From: Dactylorhiza incarnata
Lineage: Eukaryota; Streptophyta; Magnoliopsida; Asparagales; Orchidaceae
Assembly (NCBI GenBank): GCA_033032865.1
Contig: JAWHQI010000001.1
Span: 1,200,001 to 1,264,000, forward strand
Direction: 5' to 3'
Length of the DNA stretch: 64,000 nucleotides
The notes under the pieces are model-generated. The model had not been told where the DNA came from. It searched no databases and saw only the letters and a list, made by a program, of their open reading frames with translations. A program made the translations under genes and the position numbers. Below are positions 46,025 to 56,423 of the stretch, piece by piece; the stretch's first letter is position 1; each line of letters starts with the position of its first letter.

Positions 46025-47633
46025 TGTTGGATCTTACGGCGCCCTTAGAGGGGGGTGAATAAGGGTTTTATGGAATTTAAATCTTAACTAAAATTATCAG
46101 AGTTTGGGACTGAAGTTTCTGAATATTTTATAGGAAAATATATTTTAATATCTCAGATAAGGGAAACAGAACTTTTTCCTTATTGTTGCTAACACCTGGT
46201 GTTATGTGTTAATGATGGGCGTTAGCTCTTCAGAAAATTAATCTGCTCAGAATTATGTCAATGAGATTTTACTAATGAAAACATTAATGAAATACAATTC
46301 CAGAAAATCAGAGATAATAAAAATGATTATTGTATTTTAAAGATAATTACACAAATGTTAATTTTAATACTTTGATAAAAATATAAATTAAAACATTCTT
46401 GAAGAGGAAATAAAATCAATTGAATAGAACATTAAAAGACATGATTTTATTTCATAATAAATTGAATACATAAATGTTTGATTTCTATAACGCTAGAAAG
46501 TAAGGCGAGAATATGTAAAAACACTTTTTTTGTTTCATCGATCCTTCTCCTAAGGACCGGTTGGCTATAGCTTATTTATCCCCAGATAAGGCCTCTAGCC
46601 ACCCCCTAGATCTACCCTCGACCTAGTCTCCACGCACAAGACGGCGAATTACCCCCTAAGCCGCACAAGGACCTAGTCGCCAACAACCGCGGCAAATTTT
46701 CCCACGGAATCCTTCCCGGAATCCGACGTTCTCCCCGAACGATTTCTCCACACAAATTACAAAAGGAAAAAAGTAAAAGATTACAAAATAAGTAAAGAGA
46801 AACTCCCCAAGAAATTCTGAAGGTGAAGACGAAGTCGATGTAGATGTTGACATTCTTGAAACGATCGTCCTTCGTATGGGATATGCGTTGTAGACCTTCT
46901 CCTTCAAAATCTTCTTTAGATCTTCATGATAGCCCAAAGGAGATCTCTTAATTGCTGTACACGAGCCTCTCTTAAAATTATTGGAATTCTGGAATCATCT
47001 CACATAGAATAAGAGGGGCTGTACTTTAAATAGCCACGGGAGCTAACGCGTGGCGTTAAGAATTAACGCCGGCGTTAGTGAACGTGCACTATCGTGGCTG
47101 AAATCGCGCAACCGTCAAGATCGTGGCAGTTTGTGGATTCAACGCGGGCGTTAAGAGTCAACGCTGGCGTTGAGTTTCGTTCTCCTTCAAAGTTCGTCGA
47201 ACTGCATCAAATTCGTCGAACGCAAGTTCATTTCGTCGAACGCAATATTGTCGTGCAGAAGCTCAGTTCGTCGAACTCCAATTCGTCGAGCAGCCTTCTC
47301 ATTTCGTCGAACGGAATTTTCGTCGAACGGTTAGCGCTCAGCGTTAAGACCTAACGCCTGGCGTTGTCTCTGGCTTCTCAACGGATTCCTTCTCGACGGC
47401 ATTTCTTCTCGACGGATTCCTTCTCAACGGAAGTTAACGCGGGGCGTTAACAACTAACGCGGGGCGTTAGCTCTCGTTCCAGAGAAACATCTTCATTCAG
47501 TATACTACTCATATGGATGTGTAGTTATAGTTCTTGTACAACTTGCATACTACAAACACACAAAATACAAGATCAAATACAACACGGTATTTGTTATTCT
47601 CAAACCAAGAGATGCGGAACATAGGCTCCAACA
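46025..47633 (-). repeat. SIRE-like 5' LTR (1609 bp)
   Basis: It matches 38816-40438 with scattered differences, including a shortened TTCGTCGAAC block (one unit fewer, near 47325). The palindrome pairs recur at the equivalent places, near 46195, 47045, 47135, 47335 and 47435. Confidence 0.9.
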
Positions 47634-47776
47634 GGAACAACCTAGCTTTTGCACAATTTCTCAAATGATTCATATTCATAAGGGTGACTAAATTTTACGC
47701 TGACAATCTACCTAACAAAACCCTCACCATTTTTCATCCAGGCATGGGACCGGCATAAGCTGGTTTATGGAAGCAA

Positions 47777-48399
47777 ATAGATAAATAAATAAAATTACAA
47801 TAATTGTTCATTATTATAAATAATCATAATATAATATTAAACTAAATTAGTTAATATCTTACAGATGATATATTATTTAATAGCACTGTCATATCTATAG
47901 TTATCATGATCATCCTAAGTCATTTCTGAACTAAGTCATTTCTGAACTATTTGGTTTCGGTTTTAGGAATCCTCTTTTTTTTTATTCAATTTCTTACTCT
48001 CATTGTAGATGCTTAAACCACATAAGTCTATTTTCTATTATTTTATCTTAAATAATTTTATTCTCAAGGTTTTTGTAATAATCATTTTTAAAATTTATCT
48101 TTTCTAATTTTGTCACCTTCATCTTAAGAGTCTCATTTATGTCATATTCAATGTAAATATCAAAGACCTTTTTATTGTCCGGCACAAACCATACAACATC
48201 ATTAGCTATTTTATAAATTTTACCTTTAAAGCCTCTATGGCATCCTCTTATAGCATAATATAACATTGTTGTGCTAAAATTCATTAACAACCAACAAGAG
48301 CTGTATTGGAAGTTCAAGTTCATAGAAACATCGCATTGTTTATTTATGCATTTTATGTGCTTCACCAATGCTCTGGATGCTGAATGAAGGAAGCATGGT
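47777..48399. other. AT-rich flank, no gene recognised
   Basis: Continuation of the host DNA on the other side of the RTE insertion. A minus-strand open frame at 48368-48048 (106 codons) shows no family resemblance. No bHLH first exon was found here. Confidence 0.4.
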
Positions 48400-48681
48400 T
48401 ATGTGCACATAAATCAAAATGGATTCTTGGGTCTGCCCTCTCTGATGTCTTTGACTTTGATTTGGGGCATGATTCCGCAGCAAACGCGGCGGTATATGGG
48501 GCCACTATTTCAGTGGTACTCTGTGAGCAGCCACTTTGTGCATTTATTGTCAAAGGTTAGGTCTTTCTCCTCTGAGAGAAGCCATTTTGTGCATAGTGCC
48601 AAAGGTTAGGTATGTTTCCAATCTTCCCCTGCCAAACCCCCAATGATTGGGGACTATATGGGTTCTGTTGTTGTTGTTGTT
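48400..48681 (+). repeat. Probable 3' tail of an RTE-like LINE or SINE
   Basis: The stretch ends GGGGACTATATGGGTTCTG followed by (TTG)n at 48667-48680, the style of 3' end shared by plant RTE LINEs and their SINE partners. Inside, a CATTTTGTGCAT...CAAAGGTTAGGT segment occurs twice (about 48533-48562 and 48589-48612). There is no coding sequence. Confidence 0.5.
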
Positions 48682-48994
48682 TGGTTACAATTCAAAAATC
48701 GTTATGGAGACAATTTGAGGCTTTGTCACGGCTATAGGAGGGGGGAGCTCGAGCCAGAGCTGCCAAATTCCTAACCCTAACTAAGAGAGAACAAAAACAG
48801 GAAAATGAGATGATTTTTGCCTTTACTCTCTTCTCATGCCCTAAAGCTTCTTAAATAGAACCTACATGATAAATACTTGCAACTAAGTCCACATCCCAAT
48901 ACTAATTATGAAAATATGAAAGAAAACATAAATACTTAGAAACAAAATATTGCATAATTAAATTAAGGACTCATCGTCGACACAAACCATAACA
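48682..48994 (-). repeat. 3' LTR of the small LTR element (about 313 bp)
   Basis: It aligns along its length with 55459-55772 but with many substitutions. The outer boundary next to the TTG tail is approximate. Confidence 0.7.
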
Positions 48995-49116
48995 ACATTT
49001 TCCTCCTGCAAAATGAGTATGAATCATTTGGATGGCCATCTGATTGCGGGTTTTGAGTGCCACTATGATGTTCACAAGTTTTCGGAGCATCTCCTTAATT
49101 TTTCCATTATTTGGCA

Positions 49117-49596
49117 CTAAATCTCCATGATGAAGTTGTTCTGTTCCCTGGAGAATGATCTTGTTACTAAATGTTGGAGAGTAGGATCAACGGAAACGGC
49201 TGTAGGTTTCTCCTCCTTCCCTTTAGGTCCTTGATGATTTCCTATGATGCTTGGAGCTGTTAGGAGAAGATCTGCATGCGAAGAAGAAGAGTCGGTTATT
49301 GTCACTAAAGCAGATGAGCCGCGCTGCAGTGCAGAGGGCTGGTGACTTCTGTGATGAAGATATTTGGAGATTATGAGTTCACCGCTGCTATCGTAGCTCG
49401 GGGTAGCCGCAGGAATCGCATTTGGTCGCTGGAAATGGATCATGGACGAGCAAGCCGCCCAAGATCGTCGATTCAGGCAGATGCCTCGATGAAGAAGCAC
49501 AGGCGCAACTGCTTTGAAGAGTCGCATGCAACTATAGAGGAAGATATTGCAGTTTGCTTGATTCGATAATCGGTGCATGTCGTTGGATTGCTTCAA
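49117..49596 (-). pseudogene. Unrecognised frame inside the small LTR element
   Basis: A 159-codon minus-strand frame inside the element interior. It is Ser/His/Pro-rich with no motif I recognise, no knuckle and no catalytic motif. A second open stretch of about 79 codons lies on the far side of R1 (55399-55162). They may be remnants of a degenerate gag-like frame, or chance frames; coding status is unproven. Confidence 0.25.
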
Positions 49597-49727
49597 AGAG
49601 TCACGTGCTTACTTTGATGGTCTGCGTCATTGGATTTTTTTCTGCGAAGTGCGAGTGGCAGTGTTTGAGTGGTATGAAAAAGTCTGAATCGTCAGAAAGA
49701 GGTTGCTGGGAGCAGTAGCTTCGATTA

Positions 49728-50049
49728 TGTTAGGGTTCTACGAGAATAGAGGGGAGAGCTAGAGGGAGAAATAGAAAGGAATTAGGGTTAGGAGGAGAAG
49801 AGAAGAATACCTGGAAATACTCTACTTGCCTCCCCAATAGAGCCCCCCGGGTATAAATACACCCGGGCCAAGGAGGGGCCGGCCGGCCCCTCCCAGATGG
49901 GGCTGAACCGGTTAGTTCAGCCCTTGGCCGGCCGGTCCTAGTGAGTGGGGGCTGAACCAGTTGGTTCAGCCCCGTTATTGCTTGTCGTCTCCTTTCGCCT
50001 GCGAGGGTACTGATGCCCCGAGAAGCGTGCCGAGATTGGGGGCGTAACA
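49728..50049 (-). repeat. R1 3' LTR (322 bp)
   Basis: Begins TGTTAGGGTTC and ends GGGCGTAACA on the plus strand. It contains a perfect 22-base palindrome (49872-49893), a TATA-type sequence enclosed by CCCGGGT and ACCCGGG (49846-49867), and two CTGAACC-GGTTCAG-type inverted repeats (49900-49923, 49948-49973). Confidence 0.95.
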
Positions 50050-53000
50050 TTCCCCTCTCCATCAAGAACCAACTTGTCCTCAAGGTGGTAGTATGGGAAC
50101 AGTTCCTTGAACTCCAGCAGATCCACCCAAGAATTGTGTGCTCCCAATAAGTTCTTCCATTTGACCAAGAGCTCGGGGCGGTATTCAGCGCCCCTCTGTT
50201 TCCATTGAGCAGTAGAATATCCTCAGGCAGCGGGCGGAGTTCGCCCGCGATGGTAGCTTCTGGTAGAAAAGGACTGGGCTGAACATTGTTACCAATCTTC
50301 CGTTTGAGCAAGGACACATGAAAGGTCGGGTGAATGCGCGAGCCCTCGGGAAATGCCAATGTGTACACGACCGGCCCCACCCAGCTGAGTATACGAAAGG
50401 GGCCATAATAACGGGGAGCCAATTTCTGATTCGTGCGTTGAGCTACTGACAACTGTCTGTAAGGTTGGAGCTTGAGGAACACATCATCACCCACGGCAAA
50501 TTCCCTCTCTTTGTGATGCTTGTCCGCTTGGACCTTCATGCGATCTTGTGCGAGACGGAGGTTCGCACGCAAGGTCACTAAAGTGCGATCCCGGTCACGG
50601 AGGGCCCGATCAACCGCAGGTAAAGTCGTGCTGCCCGGATCATAACTGCCTAAAGAAGGAGGAGGGCGGCCGTAAACGACCTCGAACGAGGTCATCTTGT
50701 TGGCTGAATGGTAGGAGGTGTTGTAGCAATACTCGGCCCAGTGCAACCAGTTGGTCCAAGTCCGAGGTTCATCCATGACAAAACAATGGAGGTATATCTC
50801 CACGCTCTGATTGAGAACCTCTGTTTGGCCATCAGTTTGGGGGTGATTTGTTGTGTTGAAGCGTAAGCAAGTCCCCTGCAGTCGGAAGAGCTCCCGCCAG
50901 AAATTGCTCACAAAGGTGGGGTCTCTGTCAGAAATGATGGCGCGTGGAAGGCCGTGTAGGCGGACAATTTCTCTAGCAAAGAGATCGGCGACTGACTCGC
51001 CAGTGTATGAGTGGCTCAGAGCTAGAAAGTGGTCATACTTGGAGAGTTTGTCAACCACGACCAAGATAATCGATTTGCCCTGAGACTTGGACAACCCATC
51101 AATGAAATCCATCGACACCGTATCTTACATGTGCTGCGGAATCTCCAGAGGGGTGAGAAACCCGGCAGGTGTGGTCGTCTCATTCTTCTGGCGTTGACAC
51201 ATCTCGCACTGCCGTACAAACTGTTGTATGTCGCGACGTAAGTCGTGTCAAAAAACATTTGCTCTCGCCCGCTGAAGGGTGCGGAGCACTCCTGCATGGC
51301 CGTCCGTCGGTGAAGAATGGAACTCATGCATCATGACTGTCTTCCACGCCGAAGCGGGGGGTATAACCACCCTACCATGATAATAGAGCCGTCCATTCTG
51401 AAGGTGATAGCCTGGTTTCGTGGCCTCCCCTCGCCGCAGGGCTTCCACTACGGTGCGTAGTGAGGGATCCCGCAATACCTCCTCCTATATATCATCCAGG
51501 GAGTCAACTAGGGGACCGGATATTTGTGCAAAGGTGCCCTCTGGTAAGCGAGATAGGGCGTCAGCCACCACATTTTTCTTGCCCTGCCTGTAGAGAATCT
51601 CATAATCATAGCCTAACAATTTGGTGACCCACTTTTGTTGGAGGGGCGAGGAAACCCGTTGTTCCAAAAAATGCTTCAAGCTCTGATGGTCGGTGCGAAT
51701 TTTGAAATGCCTCCCCAGCAAGTATGGCCGCCACACAGACACTGCATGGATGATGGCTAACATTTTCTTCTCGTAGGTGGAGAGCCCCAAGGTACGCGGG
51801 GCGAGCGCCTTGCTATACAATTCCAACGGTCGACCCTCCTGTATCAACACTGCACCAATGCCCACACCTGACGCGTCGGTTCCGAGCACAAACTCCTTGT
51901 TGAAATATGGTAGAGCCAGGAGCGGTGTGGACGTCATAGCCTTCTTGAGGGTCTGGAATGCCGCCTCGGCCTCCTCGTGCCATACGAAGGCGTCCTTCTG
52001 CAGTAGCTGAGTCAACGGTCGGACAATCTTACCATAATTCTTTACAAATCGCCGGCAATAACCGGTGAGTCCCAGGAATCCCCGTAAGGCTCGGACGGTG
52101 AGCGGTCGTGGCCACGACAACATGCTCTCAATCTTCTTGGGGTCGGCCGTGACTCCGTGAGCCAAAACCAAATGCCCCAAGTATTCCACTTCCTCCTGAC
52201 CAAAGGAAAACTTGGACTGCTTGGCATAAAGCTGGTGCTGGCGGAGAATGGAGAAAACTTGCTCTACATGGGCCATGTGCTCCTCCCAAGTGGCGTTGTA
52301 TATGAGGATGTCGTCGAAAAAGATCAACGCAGAGCGGCGGAGGAGGGGGCGGAAGATCTCGTTCATGACGGCTTGGAATGTGGACGGGGCATTGGTAAGC
52401 CCGAAGGGCATCACTGTGGACGTCCTCTGCTCACATCCAAATCTGATGGTAGCCTGACCGCATGTCGAGCTTGGTGAATAGACGTGCGCCGTGCAATTCG
52501 TCCAGAAGCTCGTCAATCAAAGGAATGGGAAATTTATCTTTAATGGTCGAACTGTTCAAGCTGCGATAGTCCACACAAAACCGCCACGACCCATCCTTCT
52601 CTTGACCAAAATGATCGGGGAAGAAAATGAACTTGTACTGAGATGGATAATCCTCGCGGACAGCATCTCTCGGACGCTGCGCTCGATCTCTGCCTTTTGA
52701 ATGTGCGGATAGCGATATGGTCGGATGTTAGTGGGTTCGGCGGCCCCCGCCTTGAGTTGGATTTGGTGATCTCGGAATCTCGGTGGTGGGAGTGTGTGGG
52801 GCTCCTGAAATATGTCGGCATACTGTACTATAATAGACTGCATCTGGATAGGTACCTCTGACGGCGCAGCAACGGCCGATGTAACACCCATGAGTACAGC
52901 CATCGTGTTTCCTTCCTCCCCGAGTCAATGTAGGCTTCAGATAGAAATCTCCTTCACCGGAGCATATTAAGGCCTCCCAGACAAAACTGCTTCCCTTGCT

Positions 53001-54838
53001 GAAGAAACTTCATCGTCATGTGATCCTAGTCAAAGGTCACCCGTCGTAGTTGTCGCATCCAGTGTACCCCGAGCACCACATCTGAACCTCTGATGGGTAG
53101 AAGGTAGACATCAGTCCGTCCCGTGTACCCCTGTATGCTGAGTTCCACCTCCTTCATCACCCCCTCACATTGTAGCTTGCTCCCATCTGCCACCATAACC
53201 TAAAAAGCAGCACCACGATCGATCACATGCCCCACCCGGTGAACCACCTCGGGGTGAATGAAGTTGTGGGTGCTCCCACTATCCACCAATATCGTCACGC
53301 GTTCGCGTCGAATCTTTCCTGCCATCCGCATAGTGAGGGGGGCGTTACAGCCCTCCATGGCCTGTATGGACACCCCGAACTCAATCGCCTCCACATCCTC
53401 CGTCGGGTCTGGTTCGGGTTTTAGGACAACCGCATCCTCGATATCCTCGTGTAGCATGAAAACATGGATCTTCTGACATTTGTGTCCGGGGGTAAACTTC
53501 TCATCACAGTTGAAGCACAGAGCCTTCTCTTTCCTTGCTTGGAGTTCGGTCCAAGATAGCCGTGTTATAGTCGGCTTGCCAGTTACCTGTTGTTCTTTCC
53601 TCACCACCCATGTTGGGGTAGTGGTCCGCCCTGTGCTACGGGAACGTTGCCTGTTGAAGCGTTCTTCCTGAATGCGGGCTAGGCTGATGGCATGGTTGAG
53701 ACTGCGAGGCATATATGACGGAATCTCGTCTCGTAAGTAGTCTTTGAATCCAGATACAAAACAGCTGAGCAATGTTTTCTCTTCCCAATGTACTCGGTTC
53801 GCCAACTTCTCAAACTCGGTACGGTATTCCATCACTGTACCCTTCTGGCGTAACTTCTGAAGGAGGGCCTCAAAATCCTCGAACTCCAATGGCCCAAAGC
53901 GGGCGGTAAAACCATCCACAAAGTCAGTCCAGGGCACATAGTCCTTGCCTCTCAGAAACCAATGCACCCACTGAAAGGCATCATCCTCCAGATGAAATGA
54001 TGTCAGTTGTACCCATTGCCCTTCTGGGATCTCCTGGTAACTGAAAAAAGCTCGGCCTTCTGCAGCCATTCCAAGGCGTCACCACCGTTGAACCTGGGAA
54101 AATTCATGTGCATCAATTTCGCGGCATGTATGCCCTCGGCGCATCCGGAACACGCCATCCGGCCTCCGGTCCATACCACGTTGGCCTCTTGTGTTCCACT
54201 GGCTCAAAAGGAATGCCCGGAAATTCCTGGCGGGGTAGTCCCGCCATCGGGAGGGGATGGTCGCCCCACTGCATGTCGGTGCCGACTCCCCTCAGCTGCC
54301 CGACGCCGATCAGGTGAGAGAGCAGTCCTTCCGTCGCCCCCATAGAAGGAAACGGACCTCCAGGCGCTCGCCCGAGCCCTCCAGGGCCCTCGCCGACCCG
54401 CCTCCACGGCGGCTGCCCGGCTCCCGACTCGCCACTGTCGCCTGCGCCAGTTCCCGCACCGTGCGGGTTGGCTGCCACCGCGCCCGTTCCACTGTACCCC
54501 GCCCATGCGCGACCCGATGCCGCCGATCCCGCTTCGGCGTCCCCACGACATCCCGATCCGCCAAATCCAGGTGGATCGGCCGGTGGATTTGAAGTTCCAC
54601 CCGGATCCTCACTCGGAATCGCCTTCCCCTTCAGGTTTTGTGTCAATAACGCCTTGAGTTCTTCCATGCGGTTGTCGATCCACTCCTCTAACCTTTGTGT
54701 GGACGCCAACATTTTTTCCTCGATAGCGGCCACCGAATCCGTTAATCCAACATAGTTTTCTTCTAGGATTTTCAACCGATTGGTTTCTTCTTGCGTGCGT
54801 GTGGTGACCATGTCGGAGAAGCGAGCCTCTGATACCAA
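50050..54838 (-). pseudogene. R1 gag-pol, several frameshifts
   Basis: Gag starts at 54838. A shift near 54060-54113 leads to 54069-53200, which has the retrotransposon gag domain, a CFNCDEKFTPGHKC knuckle and the protease motif LVDSGSTHNFIHP. After another shift come reverse-transcriptase blocks ([29 protein letters not shown]; catalytic IFFDDILIY at about 52310), RNase H (LGTDASGVGIGAVL), integrase zinc finger and core (51475 down to 50200, with HPQTDGQTEV), then, in another frame, a chromodomain-like LVKWKNLLGAHNSWVD ending LEDKLVLDGEGN. A local shift in reverse transcriptase (about 52440-52620) and stops near 51485 and 51248 add further breaks. Chromodomains guide insertion to heterochromatin. 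Confidence 0.9.
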
Positions 54839-54839
54839 T

Positions 54840-55161
54840 TGTTAGGGTTCTACGAGAATAGAGGGGAGAGCTAGAGGGAGAAAGAGAAAGGAATTAGGGT
54901 TAGGAGGAGAAGAGAAGAATACCAGAAAATACTCTACTTGCCTTCCCAATAGAGCGCCCCGGGTATAAATACACCCGGGCCAAGGAGGGGTCGGCCGGCC
55001 CCTCCCAGATGGGACTGAACCGGTTGGTTCAGGCCCTGGCCAGCCGGTCCTAGTGAGTGGGGGTTGAACCAGTTGGTTCAGCCCCATTGTTGCTTGTCGT
55101 CTCCTTTCGCCTGCGAGCGTACTGACGCCCCGAGAAGCGTGCTGAGATTGGGGGCGTAACA
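54840..55161 (-). repeat. R1 5' LTR (322 bp)
   Basis: Same family as 49728-50049 and equal in length. The 22-base palindrome has one mismatch in this copy. The primer site lies just below 54840. Confidence 0.95.
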
Positions 55162-55458
55162 GATTGATTATCGACATAGGCGCAGGTTCTACATTTGTTG
55201 CGTCAAGCTGCGTTGAAGAAGGATGTGTCAACTGGGCCAATGTGTCGGTTGCGTCAAGGAATCCGGGAGAATAGTTGGATGCTTGGAAGGAAGGAACTAT
55301 AGAATCTTCGGCCGCTCGCACTATATTTCTACGGTAGGAGTGTGTCGGAGTGAATTTTCTATGGGAACTCAATCGAAATGGTAGCTTGGAATCGAACAAC
55401 TCTAAGGTGTGTTGGCTGCGGAAGAGTGAACGAGGATAGAGTAACTCTTATACCAAAT

Positions 55459-55772
55459 TATTACGATCCAAAAATCGTAATGGAAATGGTATGCAACCTT
55501 GTCGTGGTTGCTAGACGTGGGGAGCTCAAGGGAGAGCTACAAAATCATTAACCTTACCTAAAAGAGAACAAAAAAGATGACACTTAGATAATTCTTGGCC
55601 TTTCTCTCTTCTAATGCCCTAAAGCTCCTTAAATAGAGTCTAGATGAAAGACATTTACAAATATATCATCATCCCCAGACTAATTGCAAAAATGCCAAAG
55701 ACAACAAAAGTACTTAGAAATACAGGATATGACAATTAAATTAAAGACTCATCGCTGACATTGACCATAACA
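55459..55772 (-). repeat. 5' LTR of the small LTR element (about 314 bp)
   Basis: Counterpart of 48682-48994. The first bases (TATTACG) suggest a TG start changed by mutation. Ends are approximate. Confidence 0.7.
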
Positions 55773-55900
55773 TCTACTTCAATCCTTGAAAATTATTGTA
55801 CATCTTTATTTGATTTCCTAAGGAATCCTTTTGTTTACACTTAGAGACTAAAGAGATACATGAGCTAAGACGAATTATTCAATATTTAATAGAGATATAA

Positions 55901-56371
55901 TGTTACAGATATTCATGGAGACGACCAACCATGGCGTGTGTACACGCGACGAGCAGGTGCGGTGCAGCCCGGGGTCGGCAATAGAGAACCGGACGAACCG
56001 GTGGCCATAGAGGGGTCGGCGGTAGTGGAGCAGTAGCGGGGCCGGCCAAAGCGGAAAGATATTATTTCGATTCCAAATTAATTATTTCCTATTATGTTTA
56101 TTTCCTCTTTGGGTGTTTCCTATGTTTGAAAGTATTTTAATTGTGTTTCCTTTTTGTATGTTTCCTATTTATAGGTTTCCTTTTTTGTATGTTTCCTATT
56201 TGTATGTTGTCTCCCCCCTCCTATATAAAGGGGCTGAGTATGTGTTTGTATTCATCTTGGAAGTAATATCAAAGGGATGCTCCCTTGTTCTTCTTCTCTA
56301 TCTCTCTCTTCCTCTCTCCCTACCGCCGTCTCTCCCCCCTAGCCCGGATCTTCTCTCCCGCAAGCGTAATA
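55901..56371 (+). repeat. R2 5' LTR (471 bp)
   Basis: It holds a tandem series of TTTCCTATTT and TTGTATG units at about 56120-56210, a TATATAAAGGGG TATA box at 56222 and CT-rich leader sequence. The sequence after the LTR, TTTGGTCCGACC, is not the common initiator-Met primer site. Confidence 0.92.
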
Positions 56372-56423
56372 TTTGGTCCGACCTGCCGGTCCGCCCGCGT
56401 GAACGCCGCCGGACGACGAATCG

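Larger units (their letters stand above)
38816..47633 (-). mobile_element. SIRE-like, gag-only LTR element (TR-GAG type)
   Basis: LTRs at 38816-40438 and 46025-47633 begin TGTTGGATCTTACGG and end GGCTCCAACA on the plus strand. Flanks GGGAC and GGAAC are a duplication with one change. The primer site is at 46011-46022 (minus strand) and a polypurine tract (AAAAGGGGGAGA on the minus strand) adjoins the left LTR. The interior codes only for a broken gag with the WVPKG motif seen after gag in SIRE/Maximus elements. No protease, integrase or reverse transcriptase was found in 5.6 kb. It is inserted in the RTE 5' leader. Confidence 0.88.
35883..47765 (-). mobile_element. RTE LINE, near full length, split by a SIRE-like element
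   Basis: The 3' end (35883) has the TTG-rich tail on the minus strand, and coding sequence runs up to about 38720. After the SIRE-like insert the 5' leader continues at 47639-47765 with the GCCGGTCCCATGCC motif of plant RTE leaders. The flanks TATGGTAGCAA (35872-35882) and TATGGAAGCAA (47766-47776) look like an 11-base duplication with one mismatch. Without the insert the element is about 3.06 kb, close to a full plant RTE. Confidence 0.82.
49728..55161 (-). mobile_element. R1, Ty3/Gypsy chromovirus (Reina-like)
   Basis: It is 5434 bp long with two 322-bp LTRs (49728-50049 and 54840-55161) that differ at about 17 positions by eye. Flanks GATTA and GATTG are a duplication with one change. The primer site TGGTATCAGAGG lies next to the 5' LTR. 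Gag, protease, reverse transcriptase, RNase H, integrase and a C-terminal chromodomain-like block follow in Gypsy order. The short length and LTRs suggest the Reina clade (inference). Frameshifts and stops disable it. It is inserted in the small LTR element. Confidence 0.93.
48682..55772 (-). mobile_element. Old small non-autonomous LTR element, split by R1
   Basis: Related LTRs at 48682-48994 and 55459-55772 share CAAAAATCG, TCTTCTCATGCCCTAAAGC-like and AAATTAAGGACTCATCG blocks and end ACCATAACA. A primer-site-like TTGGTATAAGAG (minus strand) lies just below 55459 and a GGAGGAAAATG polypurine stretch just above 48994. Removing R1 leaves a roughly 1.66-kb element with about 1 kb of interior and no recognised gag or pol. 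No flanking duplication was found, and LTR divergence is large. Confidence 0.7.

Noticed and set aside
48048..48368. 106-codon minus-strand frame as first bHLH exon
   Set aside because: No resemblance to the N-terminal exon of the subfamily and no suitable splice donor seen.
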